From Ruminiclostridium papyrosolvens C7 (GTDB lineage Bacteria; Bacillota; Clostridia; Acetivibrionales; DSM-1351), in assembly GCF_000421965.1 (NCBI RefSeq), contig NZ_ATAY01000088.1:62001-126000 (forward strand): a stretch of DNA of 64,000 nucleotides. The letters are read 5' to 3'. Below are positions 34,674-43,747 of the stretch, piece after piece. The notes under the pieces are model-generated. The model searched no databases, had not been told where the DNA came from, and worked only from the letters and a program-made list of their open reading frames with translations. How positions within the stretch are numbered: position 1 is the first letter of the stretch; each line of letters begins with the position of its first letter. A program made the position numbers and the translations under genes.

Positions 34674-34844
34674 TCAGTCTTTCCCTTGAGACCTTTTATA
34701 TGAAAAATATATAATATAGAATCCTACCGCAGCTATTAAATAAAATACACCTGAATTTTCCCGGCCTGACATAATGCGTATGATTCCAAAAACCAACAGC
34801 ACCATTGAAAAAAATAAACTACCCAGCCTCAAAATCTTATTCAT
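34674..34844 (-). CDS. Small 56-residue membrane protein
   Basis: A short frame starting at ATG 34844, 10 bases after AGGAGG (34855-34860), and ending in TGA. The 56 residues contain two hydrophobic helices (RLGSLFFSMVLLVFGII and GVFYLIAAVGFYIIYF) joined by a short charged loop, with a basic end (YKRSQGKD). The strong ribosome site and topology make it a likely real gene. No function known; it lies just upstream of trpS on the same strand. Confidence 0.65.
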   Translation of the reverse strand: MNKILRLGSLFFSMVLLVFGIIRIMSGRENSGVFYLIAAVGFYIIYFSYKRSQGKD

Positions 34845-34991
34845 GCCGGAACAACCTCCTGTTACAATAAAATATTAACATCAAACATATTTTAGCACAG
34901 AATTTATATTATGTAAGCAATGAAGCAAACAATTTTAAATTTAAAGCCGTAAAACCAAAGATACCTTGACTTTACGGCTTCTACATTTATT

Positions 34992-35933
34992 CTATCGTTC
35001 TTCTCTGAAGTATGGTTCCCCAAGTGCTTTTGGCGGTTGGTTCTCCTTTGATTTTTTTATGGAAATCATAATAAGAACTATTATTGTTACCAGATACGGA
35101 AGCATGTCGAAAATACTTTGAGGGATCGGTACATGGCTTTGGAGATACAAACCCAAAATACTCAATCCGCCGAAGAAATATGACCCCAACATGGCTTTAT
35201 AGGGATTCCAGGTTACAAAAATAACAAGTGCCACAGCTATCCAACCTCTTCCTCCCGTTACCCCCTCCTGCCATGACGGTACAGTAACCATTGACATATA
35301 TGCACCGGCTATACCGCTCAAAGCACCTCCCAAAAGTATATGAAGGTATTTGTACATAGTAACGTTTATTCCTGCCGTGTCGGCGGCACCCGGGTTTTCT
35401 CCAACAGTTCTCATATTCAGGCCGATTCTGGTTTTATACATATATAGCCCCATTAATACCGCTGCTACATATCCTGCATAAACAAGAATGTTCTGATGGA
35501 AAAAAGCACTTCCAATAACCGGAATGTCTCCAAGCAAAGGAATTTTCATTGGTTTGAAACTGTTTCTTATGGAATCCGACAAAGCCTGTCCAATCATCTT
35601 TTGTCCTAAAAAGCTTGAAAAGCCCGTACCAAAAATTGTAAGTGAAAGACCTGAAACAATTTGGTTTGCTCTTAATGTAATTGTCAAAAATGCAAAAATC
35701 AATGCACCTCCTGCTCCTGCAATCATTCCTGCAATCATACCAATTACCGGATTGCCTGTAGATAAGGCAGCGCCAAAGCCTATAACGGCACCGATAAGCA
35801 TCATTCCTTCAACACCAAGGTTTAACTGCCCAACCTTTTCTGTTATTATTTCTCCTAATGTTGCAAATAGTAAAGGAGTTCCTGCTGTAACGGCACCGGC
35901 TAAAATAAATGTAATCATACTTACTAAACTCAT
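34992..35933 (-). CDS. Nucleoside ABC transporter permease (second)
   Basis: A 313-residue permease of the BPD_transp_2 family used by BMP-type nucleoside importers (NupQ/YufQ type). It is very hydrophobic, with a typical VGENPGAADTAGIN coupling segment near residue 175 that contacts the ATPase. The start follows the nupP-like stop directly (TAAATG), so translation is coupled. It is the last gene of the xpt operon. With the other permease it forms the transmembrane channel. Confidence 0.93.
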   Translation of the reverse strand: MSLVSMITFILAGAVTAGTPLLFATLGEIITEKVGQLNLGVEGMMLIGAVIGFGAALSTGNPVIGMIAGMIAGAGGALIFAFLTITLRANQIVSGLSLTIFGTGFSSFLGQKMIGQALSDSIRNSFKPMKIPLLGDIPVIGSAFFHQNILVYAGYVAAVLMGLYMYKTRIGLNMRTVGENPGAADTAGINVTMYKYLHILLGGALSGIAGAYMSMVTVPSWQEGVTGGRGWIAVALVIFVTWNPYKAMLGSYFFGGLSILGLYLQSHVPIPQSIFDMLPYLVTIIVLIMISIKKSKENQPPKALGEPYFREER

Positions 35934-37013
35934 TTATGCCGCCTCCTTTCCGATTTTATGTTCAGTACTTCTGTTGCGTACAAGTTTGTATTGAATGAAA
36001 AACTCACTTCCCAGAACAAAGAAAAGAATCATTCCCTGAAGTATCTGTGCAACGGACGAATGAATGTTAAAAGCTGTTTGAATATAAGTTCCTCCCTGCT
36101 GCAGAACAGCGAAGAGAAAACATGCAACAACAATAACAGGAGCGCTCAGGCCCGCAAGCCAGGTTGTTATAATTGCTGTAAATCCGACCCCGTTTGCCAC
36201 CTGATAACTCAGGGTATGGTTTACTCCCGATACCTGAAACATACCAACCATACCGCACAAAGCACCACTTAGCAAAATAGAAGAAAGAATTATCTTTTTT
36301 ACATTCATTCCAGCATATCTTGCGGTATTTTCACTTTCACCGATTACCTGTATTTCGTAGCCTCTTTTTGTTTTATTAATAAAGATATGCATTAAAATTA
36401 CTAATACAATGGCTGCAATCCATCCTATATGAATACCAAAAACCTTGGGAAGTGAGGCATTGTCGGAAAACAATGCAATTTTACCTGCTCCAAGTGCATT
36501 AGGGTCCTTCCATGGACCATATTGCAGATACATAAGAAATTTTTGTGCAATATAATTCATCATAAGGGTAAACAGTGTTTCATTTGTGCCGAACTTTGCC
36601 TTAAAGTATGCCGGAATCAGCGCCCATATACCTCCTGTGATTGCCGCAGAAACAAACATTAGTAAAAGCAGCAAGCCCGTGGGGATGTTTGAATGGTATA
36701 AAGCAAAATAACTGGCAGCGAAAGCACCCATTATTATTTGTCCTTCCGCTCCGATATTCCAGAACTTCATTCTGAAAGCTACTGATATACCAAGGGAGGT
36801 AATAATCAGCGGGATAGCCTGTATTATTGCTTCCTTGAATCTGTACGTGGAGCCGAATGAACCGTCAAGCATTGATACGTAGACATCTATGGGGTTAAAC
36901 CCTATCAGCATAATAAATATACTGGTGGCAACAAGTGCTCCAAATATTGCAATGATTCTGAATATAACCGATTGTTTTTTTGTAAGGTCTGTTCTTTTAA
37001 TAATTCTGAACAT
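35934..37013 (-). CDS. Nucleoside ABC transporter permease (first)
   Basis: A 359-residue permease of the same family (NupP/YufP type), with about ten helices and the coupling segment VIGESENTARYAGMNVKK near residue 228. Its start overlaps the stop of the ATPase gene (TAATG), and its end abuts the next permease. In this family two unlike permeases pair with one fused ATPase and one lipoprotein, exactly the gene set found here. Confidence 0.93.
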   Translation of the reverse strand: MFRIIKRTDLTKKQSVIFRIIAIFGALVATSIFIMLIGFNPIDVYVSMLDGSFGSTYRFKEAIIQAIPLIITSLGISVAFRMKFWNIGAEGQIIMGAFAASYFALYHSNIPTGLLLLLMFVSAAITGGIWALIPAYFKAKFGTNETLFTLMMNYIAQKFLMYLQYGPWKDPNALGAGKIALFSDNASLPKVFGIHIGWIAAIVLVILMHIFINKTKRGYEIQVIGESENTARYAGMNVKKIILSSILLSGALCGMVGMFQVSGVNHTLSYQVANGVGFTAIITTWLAGLSAPVIVVACFLFAVLQQGGTYIQTAFNIHSSVAQILQGMILFFVLGSEFFIQYKLVRNRSTEHKIGKEAA

Positions 37014-38542
37014 TACATTCCCACCCCCATTACCTTTTCCATATGTTCTCCTGCCATCATGAGACCAAGCTGTTCCTTGGTTATCTTAGATGCTTCGGCA
37101 ATTCCTGTAATTCTGCCATTACAGACAACCATTATTTTATCGCAAAGTTCTATGAGAACATCAAGGTCTTCACCGATATAGAGTATACCGACACCCTTTT
37201 CCTTCTGCTCGTTTAGAAGGTCATAGATTGTGTAAGATGCGTTGATATCCAATCCTCTAACCGGATATGCAGTTATGAGCAAATCGGGGTTTGACTCTAT
37301 TTCACGACCAAGAAGTACCTTTTGTATGTTACCCCCTGAAAGCTGCCGTACAGGATGGTTAATCCCCGGGGTACTGATTTCGAGCTTATTTATTAGTTTT
37401 TCTGCCAGATTTCTTGCAGTCTTCTTTTCTATAAAAACGCCCTTTTGATTTTGGTATTCTTTAAGAATCAGGTTATCAACCATCCCCATGGAGGCTACCA
37501 GTCCCATACCAAGTCTGTCTTCCGGGATAAAGCTCATGCTTATTCCCATTTTGATTATGTCACGAGGATTTTTTCCTACGATATTTTCACCTTTGTATTC
37601 TATAGAGCCAGAAGCGATAGGATACAAACCTGCTATAGCTTCGCACAGCTCTTTTTGTCCACTTCCAGCAACACCTGCAACTCCTAGTATCTCTCCTGTT
37701 GAAAGGGAGAAGCTAATGGCATCGAGAGCCTTAACATTTTCTTCATCTACTACTGTAAGATTCTTTATATCCAATATAGTCTTATTATTATTGTTTTCAA
37801 CCCTATTAATTGAAAGATCAACAGCTTTACCTACCATCAAGTTTGTAAGCTCGGCGGCACTTGTATCTTCCTTGTTTACAGTACCTACTGTTTCACCTTT
37901 TCTCAAAACAGTAATTCTATCTGAAATTTCCATTACTTCATTAAGCTTATGAGTAATTATTATAACTGAACAGCCTGACTGCTTCATTTTTTTTAATATA
38001 TTAAAAAGGCCTTCTGTTTCCTGTGGAGTCAAAACTGCTGTAGGTTCATCAAGAATTAGTATTTCCGCACCCCTGTAAATTACTTTTAATATCTCAACAG
38101 TCTGCTTTTCTCCTACAGACATATTATAAACCTTCTTATTAATGTCAACTGCCAGTCCATACTTTTCAGAGATATTTTTAATTTTCTGAGAAAGCTGTTT
38201 GTTTCCTATAAAGAAACTTTCCTTCTGTCCGGCTATAATATTATCTTTAGCTGATAATACCTCCACAAGCTTAAAGTGCTGGTGAATCATGCCTATACCC
38301 ATTGCCATGGAGTCTTTAGGAGTCTTGAATGTAACCTGTTTTCCCTTGATGTATATACTTCCGCTATCCGGAGTGTATATACCCGAAAGCATGTTCATTA
38401 ATGTACTCTTACCGGAACCGTTTTCCCCCAGCAATGCATGGATTTCACCCTTCTTTACCTCAAGGCACACATTATTGTTGGCGACAACAGGGCCAAAGGT
38501 TTTTGTTAAGTTGTCAATTTTTATATACACTTCGTTTTTCAC
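37013..38542 (-). CDS. Nucleoside ABC transporter ATP-binding protein
   Basis: A 509-residue protein made of two ABC domains in tandem, as in sugar (MglA-like) and BMP nucleoside importers (NupO/YufO). The first domain has Walker A GENGSGKST (near residue 38), signature MSVGEKQ and Walker B LILDEPTAVLTP. The second domain has Walker A-like GVAGSGQKE, signature LSGGN and, at Walker B, LLITAYPVRGLD in place of a DE motif, so the second site is probably catalytically weak, as usual in this subfamily. GTG is the start, after AAGGTGATG. It is separated from the lipoprotein gene by a hairpin. Confidence 0.93.
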   Translation of the reverse strand: MKNEVYIKIDNLTKTFGPVVANNNVCLEVKKGEIHALLGENGSGKSTLMNMLSGIYTPDSGSIYIKGKQVTFKTPKDSMAMGIGMIHQHFKLVEVLSAKDNIIAGQKESFFIGNKQLSQKIKNISEKYGLAVDINKKVYNMSVGEKQTVEILKVIYRGAEILILDEPTAVLTPQETEGLFNILKKMKQSGCSVIIITHKLNEVMEISDRITVLRKGETVGTVNKEDTSAAELTNLMVGKAVDLSINRVENNNNKTILDIKNLTVVDEENVKALDAISFSLSTGEILGVAGVAGSGQKELCEAIAGLYPIASGSIEYKGENIVGKNPRDIIKMGISMSFIPEDRLGMGLVASMGMVDNLILKEYQNQKGVFIEKKTARNLAEKLINKLEISTPGINHPVRQLSGGNIQKVLLGREIESNPDLLITAYPVRGLDINASYTIYDLLNEQKEKGVGILYIGEDLDVLIELCDKIMVVCNGRITGIAEASKITKEQLGLMMAGEHMEKVMGVGM

Positions 38543-38582
38543 AGCATCACCTTTTCATAATAATTATTTACCTGTTAAAATT

Positions 38583-38631
38583 TTAGCAGTAGCCGATTAC
38601 CGACTGAATCGGTTCTATCAACTACTGCTAA
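38583..38631 (-). terminator. Intra-operon hairpin between lipoprotein and ATPase genes
   Basis: TTAGCAGTAG and CTACTGCTAA form an outer 10-bp stem, with an inner CCGATT/AATCGG stem. It has only a weak T-run on the minus strand, so it is likely a partial terminator or RNA-stabiliser that gives more lipoprotein than ATPase, common in importer operons. Confidence 0.6.
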
Positions 38632-38665
38632 ATTGTCATTACTTCAATGTATCAAAAGCCTCTGA

Positions 38666-39829
38666 TTATTTGTTTATTTTTCCGTTTACACCTTCAACAA
38701 ACCATTTGCAGGACTGCTGTTCTTCAACTGTCATAACTTTTCCTTCAGGAATCTTTACGGCACCTGTCTGATCCTTGATAGGACCTGCAAGAACGTTTAA
38801 TGAACCATCAAGAATCTTTTTCTTTGCTTCTTCAACTTTAGCCTTTATATCTGCATCAACCAAGTCTGTCATTGGTCCGATATCAACAACTCCGTCTTTC
38901 ATTCCACCAAGATAGTTCTCTGCTTTCCATGTTCCGTCTAAAATCTTCTGAACCTGATCAACATAGTATACTCCCCAGTTCCATACAGGAGCTGTCAAGT
39001 ATGCCTTTGGAGCTGCCTTGCTGCTGTCTGAATTGTAACCGATTGCAAATGCATTCTTTTCCTGTGCTGCAATTTGTGCAGCTGTTGAATCCTGATGCTG
39101 AGCTATAACGTCATTTCCTTCGTTAAGAAGTGCTGTTGCCGCATCCTTTTCCACCTGAGGATCATACCAGGTATTTGTCCATTTTACATTTACTACTGCA
39201 TCCGGGTTTACGGAACGAACTCCAAGTGTAAAGAAGTCTATTCCTCTGATAACCTCGGGTATCTGCATTGCTGCAACATATCCGATCTTGTTTGTTTTTG
39301 TCTTTAATCCTGCAACTATACCTGACAGATATCTTCCTTCTTCAATCTGACCGAAATAGTTTACGAAATTAGTTCCATTTGATTTGTTTCCTGAGCAGTG
39401 GAAGAACTTTACATCAGGATGATCCTTTGCTGCCTTTTCAACAAAATCCATATAACCGAAGCTTGTAGCGAATATAGCCTTGCAGCCTTGGTCTATAAGA
39501 TTATTAATTGATTTTTCAACTTCAGCTGTTTCCGGAACATTTTCAACTGCCAATGTTGTGATATTCTTGTCTTTAAGAGTAGTTTCAAGATATTTACGAC
39601 CCTGATCATGTGCATAGGTGTATCCTACATCTCCAACTGATCCAATATAAATGAATCCTACTTTCAATCCGTTTGCATCTGTTGAAGATGAACCTGATGC
39701 TGTTGTGCCTGATGCCGTGGAGGTAGATGATGAATTTTCACTGTTGTCTGTTGCACTTAATCCACAACCGGATAATACTGCCATACAAACAAATACAATT
39801 GTTAGCATTAACGCCGTTAATCTTTTCAT
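38666..39829 (-). CDS. BMP-family nucleoside-binding lipoprotein
   Basis: A 387-residue substrate-binding lipoprotein of the BMP (PnrA/Med) family. The signal peptide ends with a lipobox around Cys22 (AVLSGCG). After a Ser/Thr linker comes the BMP domain, with KVGFIYIGSVGDVGYTYAH, GCKAIFATSFGYMDF and a C-terminal GGMKDGVVDIGPMTDLVD. PnrA-type proteins bind purine nucleosides, and the guanine riboswitch upstream of xpt, the gene before it, supports a purine nucleoside as substrate. Some BMP paralogues carry other ligands, so guanosine/inosine is an inference. Confidence 0.93.
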   Translation of the reverse strand: MKRLTALMLTIVFVCMAVLSGCGLSATDNSENSSSTSTASGTTASGSSSTDANGLKVGFIYIGSVGDVGYTYAHDQGRKYLETTLKDKNITTLAVENVPETAEVEKSINNLIDQGCKAIFATSFGYMDFVEKAAKDHPDVKFFHCSGNKSNGTNFVNYFGQIEEGRYLSGIVAGLKTKTNKIGYVAAMQIPEVIRGIDFFTLGVRSVNPDAVVNVKWTNTWYDPQVEKDAATALLNEGNDVIAQHQDSTAAQIAAQEKNAFAIGYNSDSSKAAPKAYLTAPVWNWGVYYVDQVQKILDGTWKAENYLGGMKDGVVDIGPMTDLVDADIKAKVEEAKKKILDGSLNVLAGPIKDQTGAVKIPEGKVMTVEEQQSCKWFVEGVNGKINK

Positions 39830-39902
39830 TTTGTTATCCCCCTATTTTTTAAATAAAAATTATATATTTTAAATGTTTCAATATTTAAGAAACATCAAAT
39901 AA

Positions 39903-40475
39903 CTAATCTGCAAAACTCAGCTTTCCATTTTCCATACTACTGATAATTGCAAGAGACTTAACATCAAAGCCCTTTTCTCTTAACAGTTTCCCGCCATCCT
40001 GAAAGCCTTTTTCGATAGCTATTCCTATGCCCCCAAGCTTTGCTCCCGATTGTTCTACTATATGGGCAAGTCCCAAAGCAGCCTTTCCGTTAGCCAGAAA
40101 GTCATCGATTATTAAAATGGTATCTTCTGAATTTATATAGTTTTTTGAAACCCGAATTGTATAAGTTTTTCCCTTGGTAAAGGAAAAAACCTCACTAAGA
40201 TAAGCATCACTGTCCAGATTTCTGGATTCTGTTTTCTTTGCGAAAATTACAGGAACATTGAAATATTGTGCTGCAATACATGCAATCCCAATACCCGATG
40301 CTTCTATAGTAAGAATTTTAGTGATATTTTTATGGGCAAACTGATTGTAAAATTCCTTGCCCATCTCATTGAAAAGAGCTACGTCCATTTGATGATTCAG
40401 AAATGAATCCACCTTTAATATGTCGTTTCCAATTACTCTTCCGTCTTTTAATATCCTCTGCTTTAAGAGTTCCAT
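39903..40475 (-). CDS. xpt: Xanthine phosphoribosyltransferase
   Basis: Salvage enzyme converting xanthine and PRPP to XMP. The 190-residue protein has the PRPP loop [13 protein letters not shown] and matches the Xpt family over its whole length ([29 protein letters not shown] at the start is typical). The ATG at 40475 follows GGAGG; the open frame runs 32 codons further up without a ribosome site. A guanine riboswitch with terminator lies directly upstream. The first gene of the operon that continues with the nucleoside ABC importer. Confidence 0.96.
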   Translation of the reverse strand: MELLKQRILKDGRVIGNDILKVDSFLNHQMDVALFNEMGKEFYNQFAHKNITKILTIEASGIGIACIAAQYFNVPVIFAKKTESRNLDSDAYLSEVFSFTKGKTYTIRVSKNYINSEDTILIIDDFLANGKAALGLAHIVEQSGAKLGGIGIAIEKGFQDGGKLLREKGFDVKSLAIISSMENGKLSFAD

Positions 40476-40604
40476 CTTATCCTCCGGTAATATAAATGTC
40501 ATTAATCGCAGTAATATCCATACCTTCACAAAATGATACCAAGTCCCGCACTTGGCAGAATAAGATACCATAAGTATTTAAACATTACGGACTTACGTCA
40601 TAAA

Positions 40605-40636
40605 TCTAAAAAACTCCCAATCAGAGATTGGGAGTT
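40605..40636 (-). terminator. Riboswitch-controlled terminator upstream of xpt
   Basis: AACTCCCAATC and GATTGGGAGTT form an 11-bp stem followed by a T-run on the minus strand, about 130 bases before xpt and right after the guanine aptamer. Guanine binding would favour this stem and switch the operon off. Confidence 0.9.
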
Positions 40637-40674
40637 CAAAATCTTATGACAAAGTGCGATGTCTAAGATGAACA

Positions 40675-40741
40675 CCCGTAGCAAAGCCATTTACGGCGGC
40701 TTCGTAGAAACTGTCGGACCATATTACCGAAAATATACGGG
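40675..40741 (-). promoter_or_regulatory. Guanine riboswitch (purine class)
   Basis: The minus strand holds a purine aptamer: P1 CCCGTA/TACGGG, the conserved GGTAATATGG and TTTCTAC, CCGTAAATGG, and the loop-loop contacts. The residue that reads the ligand, before TACGGG in TGCTACGGG, is C (position 74 of xpt numbering), which specifies guanine; adenine switches have U. It sits between a promoter and the xpt terminator, as an OFF switch. Confidence 0.95.
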
Positions 40742-40759
40742 ATACTTTTCCTTAATTTA

Positions 40760-40788
40760 ATTTTATATTTAATAAAATAAAAAATCAA
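40760..40788 (-). promoter_or_regulatory. Promoter of the xpt-nucleoside importer operon
   Basis: TTGATT (40783-40788) and TAAAAT (40760-40765) on the minus strand, 17 bases apart; transcription would start about 12 bases before the aptamer. The rest of the gap 40789-40900 is AT-rich with no visible terminator after queT. Confidence 0.65.
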
Positions 40789-40900
40789 TTGTTTGGAAAA
40801 TATCTGTATTTAAATTTTTTAATTAAACAAAGCTAATAGTATTTCGACAAAATTATTTTATATTAGACAAAAGAAAAAATCAAGACAAATGTGAACATTT

Positions 40901-41398
40901 TTAAGAAATACCTTTAAAAAGTTCGTTTAATTTTTTTGTTCTCTCAATAAGTAGCATTAATGGAAATCCTAGGACATAGCAAGCCAGTATCTGTCCCAAT
41001 CCTACGGATAGCATAGCAGCAAACAAAGGCATGTCGTAAAGGATACTAAGCATAATTCCGACTGCAACAGCATTTACCAGTACCGCGGGAAGTGGTGCCA
41101 ACAATTTACGTTTGGGCTTGTTATAGGTAAATTTATAAGTAAGGTAAGCTGCAAGCAAAGACGAAAGACTCCCTATAACCACGTCCCATATTCCGTTTCC
41201 TCCCAGTATATTTGCCAGAATACAGCCTACAAACAGTCCGGGTATAGCTACTGGCGTAAAATACGGAAGCACCGTAAGCGCTTCAGCAAGCCTGCTTTGA
41301 AGGGGCTGAAAACTTGTGACATAAAAAAGCATTGTAAGAACTAAATATACGGCTGCTATCATTGCTGCCACCGTTAATCTTCTGATATTTCTATTCAT
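40901..41398 (-). CDS. queT: QueT-type queuosine precursor transporter
   Basis: A 165-residue, about six-helix membrane protein of the QueT family, substrate-binding component (ECF S subunit type) for queuosine precursor uptake. The family pattern SFQPLQSRLAEALTVLPYF and IWDVVIGSLSSLLAAYLTY is present. The start ATG at 41398 follows GGAGG; an earlier in-frame ATG at 41410 lies in front of that site. A preQ1-I riboswitch upstream confirms the ligand class, linking it to preQ1 or queuine uptake for tRNA modification. Confidence 0.95.
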   Translation of the reverse strand: MNRNIRRLTVAAMIAAVYLVLTMLFYVTSFQPLQSRLAEALTVLPYFTPVAIPGLFVGCILANILGGNGIWDVVIGSLSSLLAAYLTYKFTYNKPKRKLLAPLPAVLVNAVAVGIMLSILYDMPLFAAMLSVGLGQILACYVLGFPLMLLIERTKKLNELFKGIS

Positions 41399-41439
41399 TT
41401 TAACCTCCATTGCCGTGACAAGGTTCCTAAAAAGCCTTT

Positions 41440-41478
41440 ATACAAAACAAAATACTGCCCTGCATTTAAGCAGGCAGC
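41440..41478 (-). terminator. Terminator of the preQ1 riboswitch
   Basis: CTGCCTGC and GCAGGGCAG form a stem followed by TATTTTGTTTTG on the minus strand, between the aptamer and queT. Confidence 0.85.
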
Positions 41479-41482
41479 GTCG

Positions 41483-41522
41483 CCATAGTTTTGTTTTTAG
41501 ACAGGATGGTCACGAACTGTCT
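41483..41522 (-). promoter_or_regulatory. preQ1-I riboswitch
   Basis: On the minus strand AGACAG/CTGTCT is a perfect 6-bp P1. The loop is TTCGTGACCATC, and the A-rich tail TAAAAACAAAACTATGG follows; CCAT of the loop pairs with ATGG of the tail to form the pseudoknot. This is the layout of small type-I preQ1 aptamers. It lies upstream of a terminator and queT. Confidence 0.9.
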
Positions 41523-41537
41523 TTTTAATTTGTGTAA

Positions 41538-41566
41538 AGTATATCACTTTTAATATTGTAATTCAA
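41538..41566 (-). promoter_or_regulatory. Promoter of the queT leader
   Basis: TTGAAT (41561-41566) and TATACT (41538-41543) on the minus strand with a 17-base gap, about 15 bases before the aptamer. The remaining bases up to 41717 are AT-rich and lead into the FAD gene on the other strand. Confidence 0.75.
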
Positions 41567-41717
41567 ACATTTAAACTAAAGTTACATAATTATAATTTTC
41601 CATTTACTATTCTTTTTATGTAATATATAATGTATAATTTGGGTAGACAATCTACCAGCTACCAGACATTTTTTATGTAAAATAAAAAATTTGACATTTT
41701 GTATATGGAGGGTTTAC

Positions 41718-43118
41718 ATGAACAATTCAATGTACGACGTTGTAATAATCGGTTCTGGTATATCCGGTATCTTTGCCGGCTATGAACTGACAAAACAAAA
41801 TCCCCAACTCAAGGTAGTAATGATTGAACAGGGACATGATATTACTAAAAGAACCTGCCCGATTGTTGCTAATAGGACAAAGGACTGTATACGCTGTAAA
41901 ACATGCGATATAATGCGTGGTTTCGGTGGTGCAGGAGCATATTCCGACGGTAAATTCAACTTTACAACTGCTTTCGGCGGGTGGCTGAATGATTATCTGC
42001 CTGATGACGAAGTTATGAATCTTATAAATTATGTTGACAATGTTAATGTTGAATTTGGAGCTACGAAGGAAATGTTCTCCACATATACTGATGAAGCGAA
42101 GGCTATTGAAAAGAGAGCATTGGAAAATGACCTTCATCTTTTACAGGCATCAGTAAAGCACCTTGGTACTGAAAACAACCTTGAAATACTTAAAAGATTG
42201 TACAATTACCTTCTGGAACGTCTTGAACTTATGTGCAATACACAGGTTCTGAACATCGAACCCTGCAAGGACGGCGGTTATGCTGTAGAGTTACATGATG
42301 GACAAACCATTAATTGTAAGTATCTTATTGCAGCACCCGGAAGATCTGGCGCTGAGTGGTTTTCACAACAATGTAAAAGGTTAAAGCTTGACCTTATTAA
42401 TAATCAGGTTGATATCGGAGTAAGAGTTGAACTGCCTGCAAAGGTATTTGAACACATTACCGATGTTGTATACGAATCTAAGCTTGTTTACAGGACAAAG
42501 CAATACGGTGACCTTGTGCGTACCTTCTGCATGAATCCTTACGGACATGTTGTTTCAGAGAATGTTGACGGAATCGTAACTGTTAACGGACACAGCTATA
42601 CTGATCCAAAGCTGAGAAGTGAGAATACAAACTTTGCACTTCTGGTTAGCAACAGGTTTACATCACCGTTTAATGAGCCTTACCAATACGGTAAGAGAAT
42701 TGCCTCTCTTTCAAATATGCTTGGAGGAGGAGTACTGGTACAAAGGTTTGGGGATTTAATCAAGGGTGCAAGAACAAACCCTCACAGACTCGGTCAGAGC
42801 TTCACTCACCCGACGTTAAATGCAACCCCGGGAGATTTGAGCCTTGTATTAACCAAGAGACATCTGGACAATATCATTGAGATGATTTATGCTCTTGACA
42901 AAATTGCTCCGGGTACAGCAAATTATGATACACTCCTTTATGGTGTAGAGGTTAAATTCTACAGTTCAAGACTTCAGCTGACTAATGAACTTGAAACCAA
43001 GCTCCCGAATATGTTTGCCGTTGGCGACGGTGCCGGTATAACAAGAGGTCTCTCACAAGCCAGTGCCAGCGGAGTTCTGGCAGCAAGAACAATTATAAAC
43101 AGAATCAGTAATTCTTAA
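41718..43118 (+). CDS. FAD-dependent dehydrogenase, COG2509 type
   Basis: A 466-residue flavoprotein. The N-terminal Rossmann motif is VVIIGSGISGIFAGYEL with MIEQG at the strand end. A cysteine-rich segment follows (RTCPIVANRTKDCIRCKTCDIMRGFGGAGAYSDGK, broken here into the motifs RTCP and CIRCKTC), typical of the COG2509 family of uncharacterised FAD-dependent dehydrogenases. The C-terminal GDGAGITRGLSQASASGVLAA closes the FAD site. GGAGGG precedes the ATG; the open frame extends 9 codons further without a site. Substrate and pathway are unknown. Confidence 0.9.
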   Translation: MNNSMYDVVIIGSGISGIFAGYELTKQNPQLKVVMIEQGHDITKRTCPIVANRTKDCIRCKTCDIMRGFGGAGAYSDGKFNFTTAFGGWLNDYLPDDEVMNLINYVDNVNVEFGATKEMFSTYTDEAKAIEKRALENDLHLLQASVKHLGTENNLEILKRLYNYLLERLELMCNTQVLNIEPCKDGGYAVELHDGQTINCKYLIAAPGRSGAEWFSQQCKRLKLDLINNQVDIGVRVELPAKVFEHITDVVYESKLVYRTKQYGDLVRTFCMNPYGHVVSENVDGIVTVNGHSYTDPKLRSENTNFALLVSNRFTSPFNEPYQYGKRIASLSNMLGGGVLVQRFGDLIKGARTNPHRLGQSFTHPTLNATPGDLSLVLTKRHLDNIIEMIYALDKIAPGTANYDTLLYGVEVKFYSSRLQLTNELETKLPNMFAVGDGAGITRGLSQASASGVLAARTIINRISNS

Positions 43119-43128
43119 TATATAAGCA

Positions 43129-43177
43129 AAAAGCACTTTGTGTCAGTCAAATACATGATACAAGGTGCTTTCTTTTA
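43129..43177. terminator. Bidirectional terminator
   Basis: AAGCACTTTGTGTCA pairs with TGATACAAGGTGCTT around a loop between convergent genes, with an A-run before and T-run after. Confidence 0.85.
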
Positions 43178-43186
43178 TTTAACAGT

Positions 43187-43708
43187 TTATACTTTTTCAG
43201 GCTCCGGGTACTCTACACCGAAAGTTTCAACAGTAACCATCTTCATTACCTGTGGTTCTTTAGGCTTGTCATTGTAGTCCGTCTTTGCGCTTACTATTCT
43301 GTCAGCTTCTTCAATTCCCTCTATTATCTTACCAAATGCAGCATATTGACCGTCAAGGTGAGGTGATTTTTCAACCATTATAAAGAACTGTGATCCGGCA
43401 GAATCAGGTACCATTGTTCTTGCCATGGAAAGAACTCCCTTGTCATGCTTTAAATCATTTTTGAATCCGTTTGATGAGAATTCTCCCTTAATGCTGTAAT
43501 CAGGGCCGCCCATTCCTGTTCCCTCCGGGTCTCCTCCCTGTATCATAAAGCCTGGTATAACCCTGTGAAATATAACTCCATTATAAAAACCTTTATTTAT
43601 AAGAGAAATAAAGTTATTAACGGTATTGGGAGCAATTTCAGGATACAGTTCGGCCTTCATAGTATTCCCGTTTTCCAATTCAAATGTAACAATAGGATTT
43701 TTGTTCAT
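43187..43708 (-). CDS. Peptidyl-prolyl cis-trans isomerase, cyclophilin type
   Basis: A 173-residue cyclophilin that catalyses proline isomerisation in protein folding. The active-site motif FHRVIPGFMIQGGDPEGTGMGGP with the key Arg, Phe and Gln is present, as is the VPDSAGSQFFIM strand. No signal peptide, so it is cytosolic. The ATG at 43708 follows AAGG; an in-frame TTG at 43726 lacks a separate site. It is a single gene. Confidence 0.95.
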   Translation of the reverse strand: MNKNPIVTFELENGNTMKAELYPEIAPNTVNNFISLINKGFYNGVIFHRVIPGFMIQGGDPEGTGMGGPDYSIKGEFSSNGFKNDLKHDKGVLSMARTMVPDSAGSQFFIMVEKSPHLDGQYAAFGKIIEGIEEADRIVSAKTDYNDKPKEPQVMKMVTVETFGVEYPEPEKV

Positions 43709-43747
43709 ATTCAGTATTCCTTCCAAAATATATATTTTTTGCTATAC

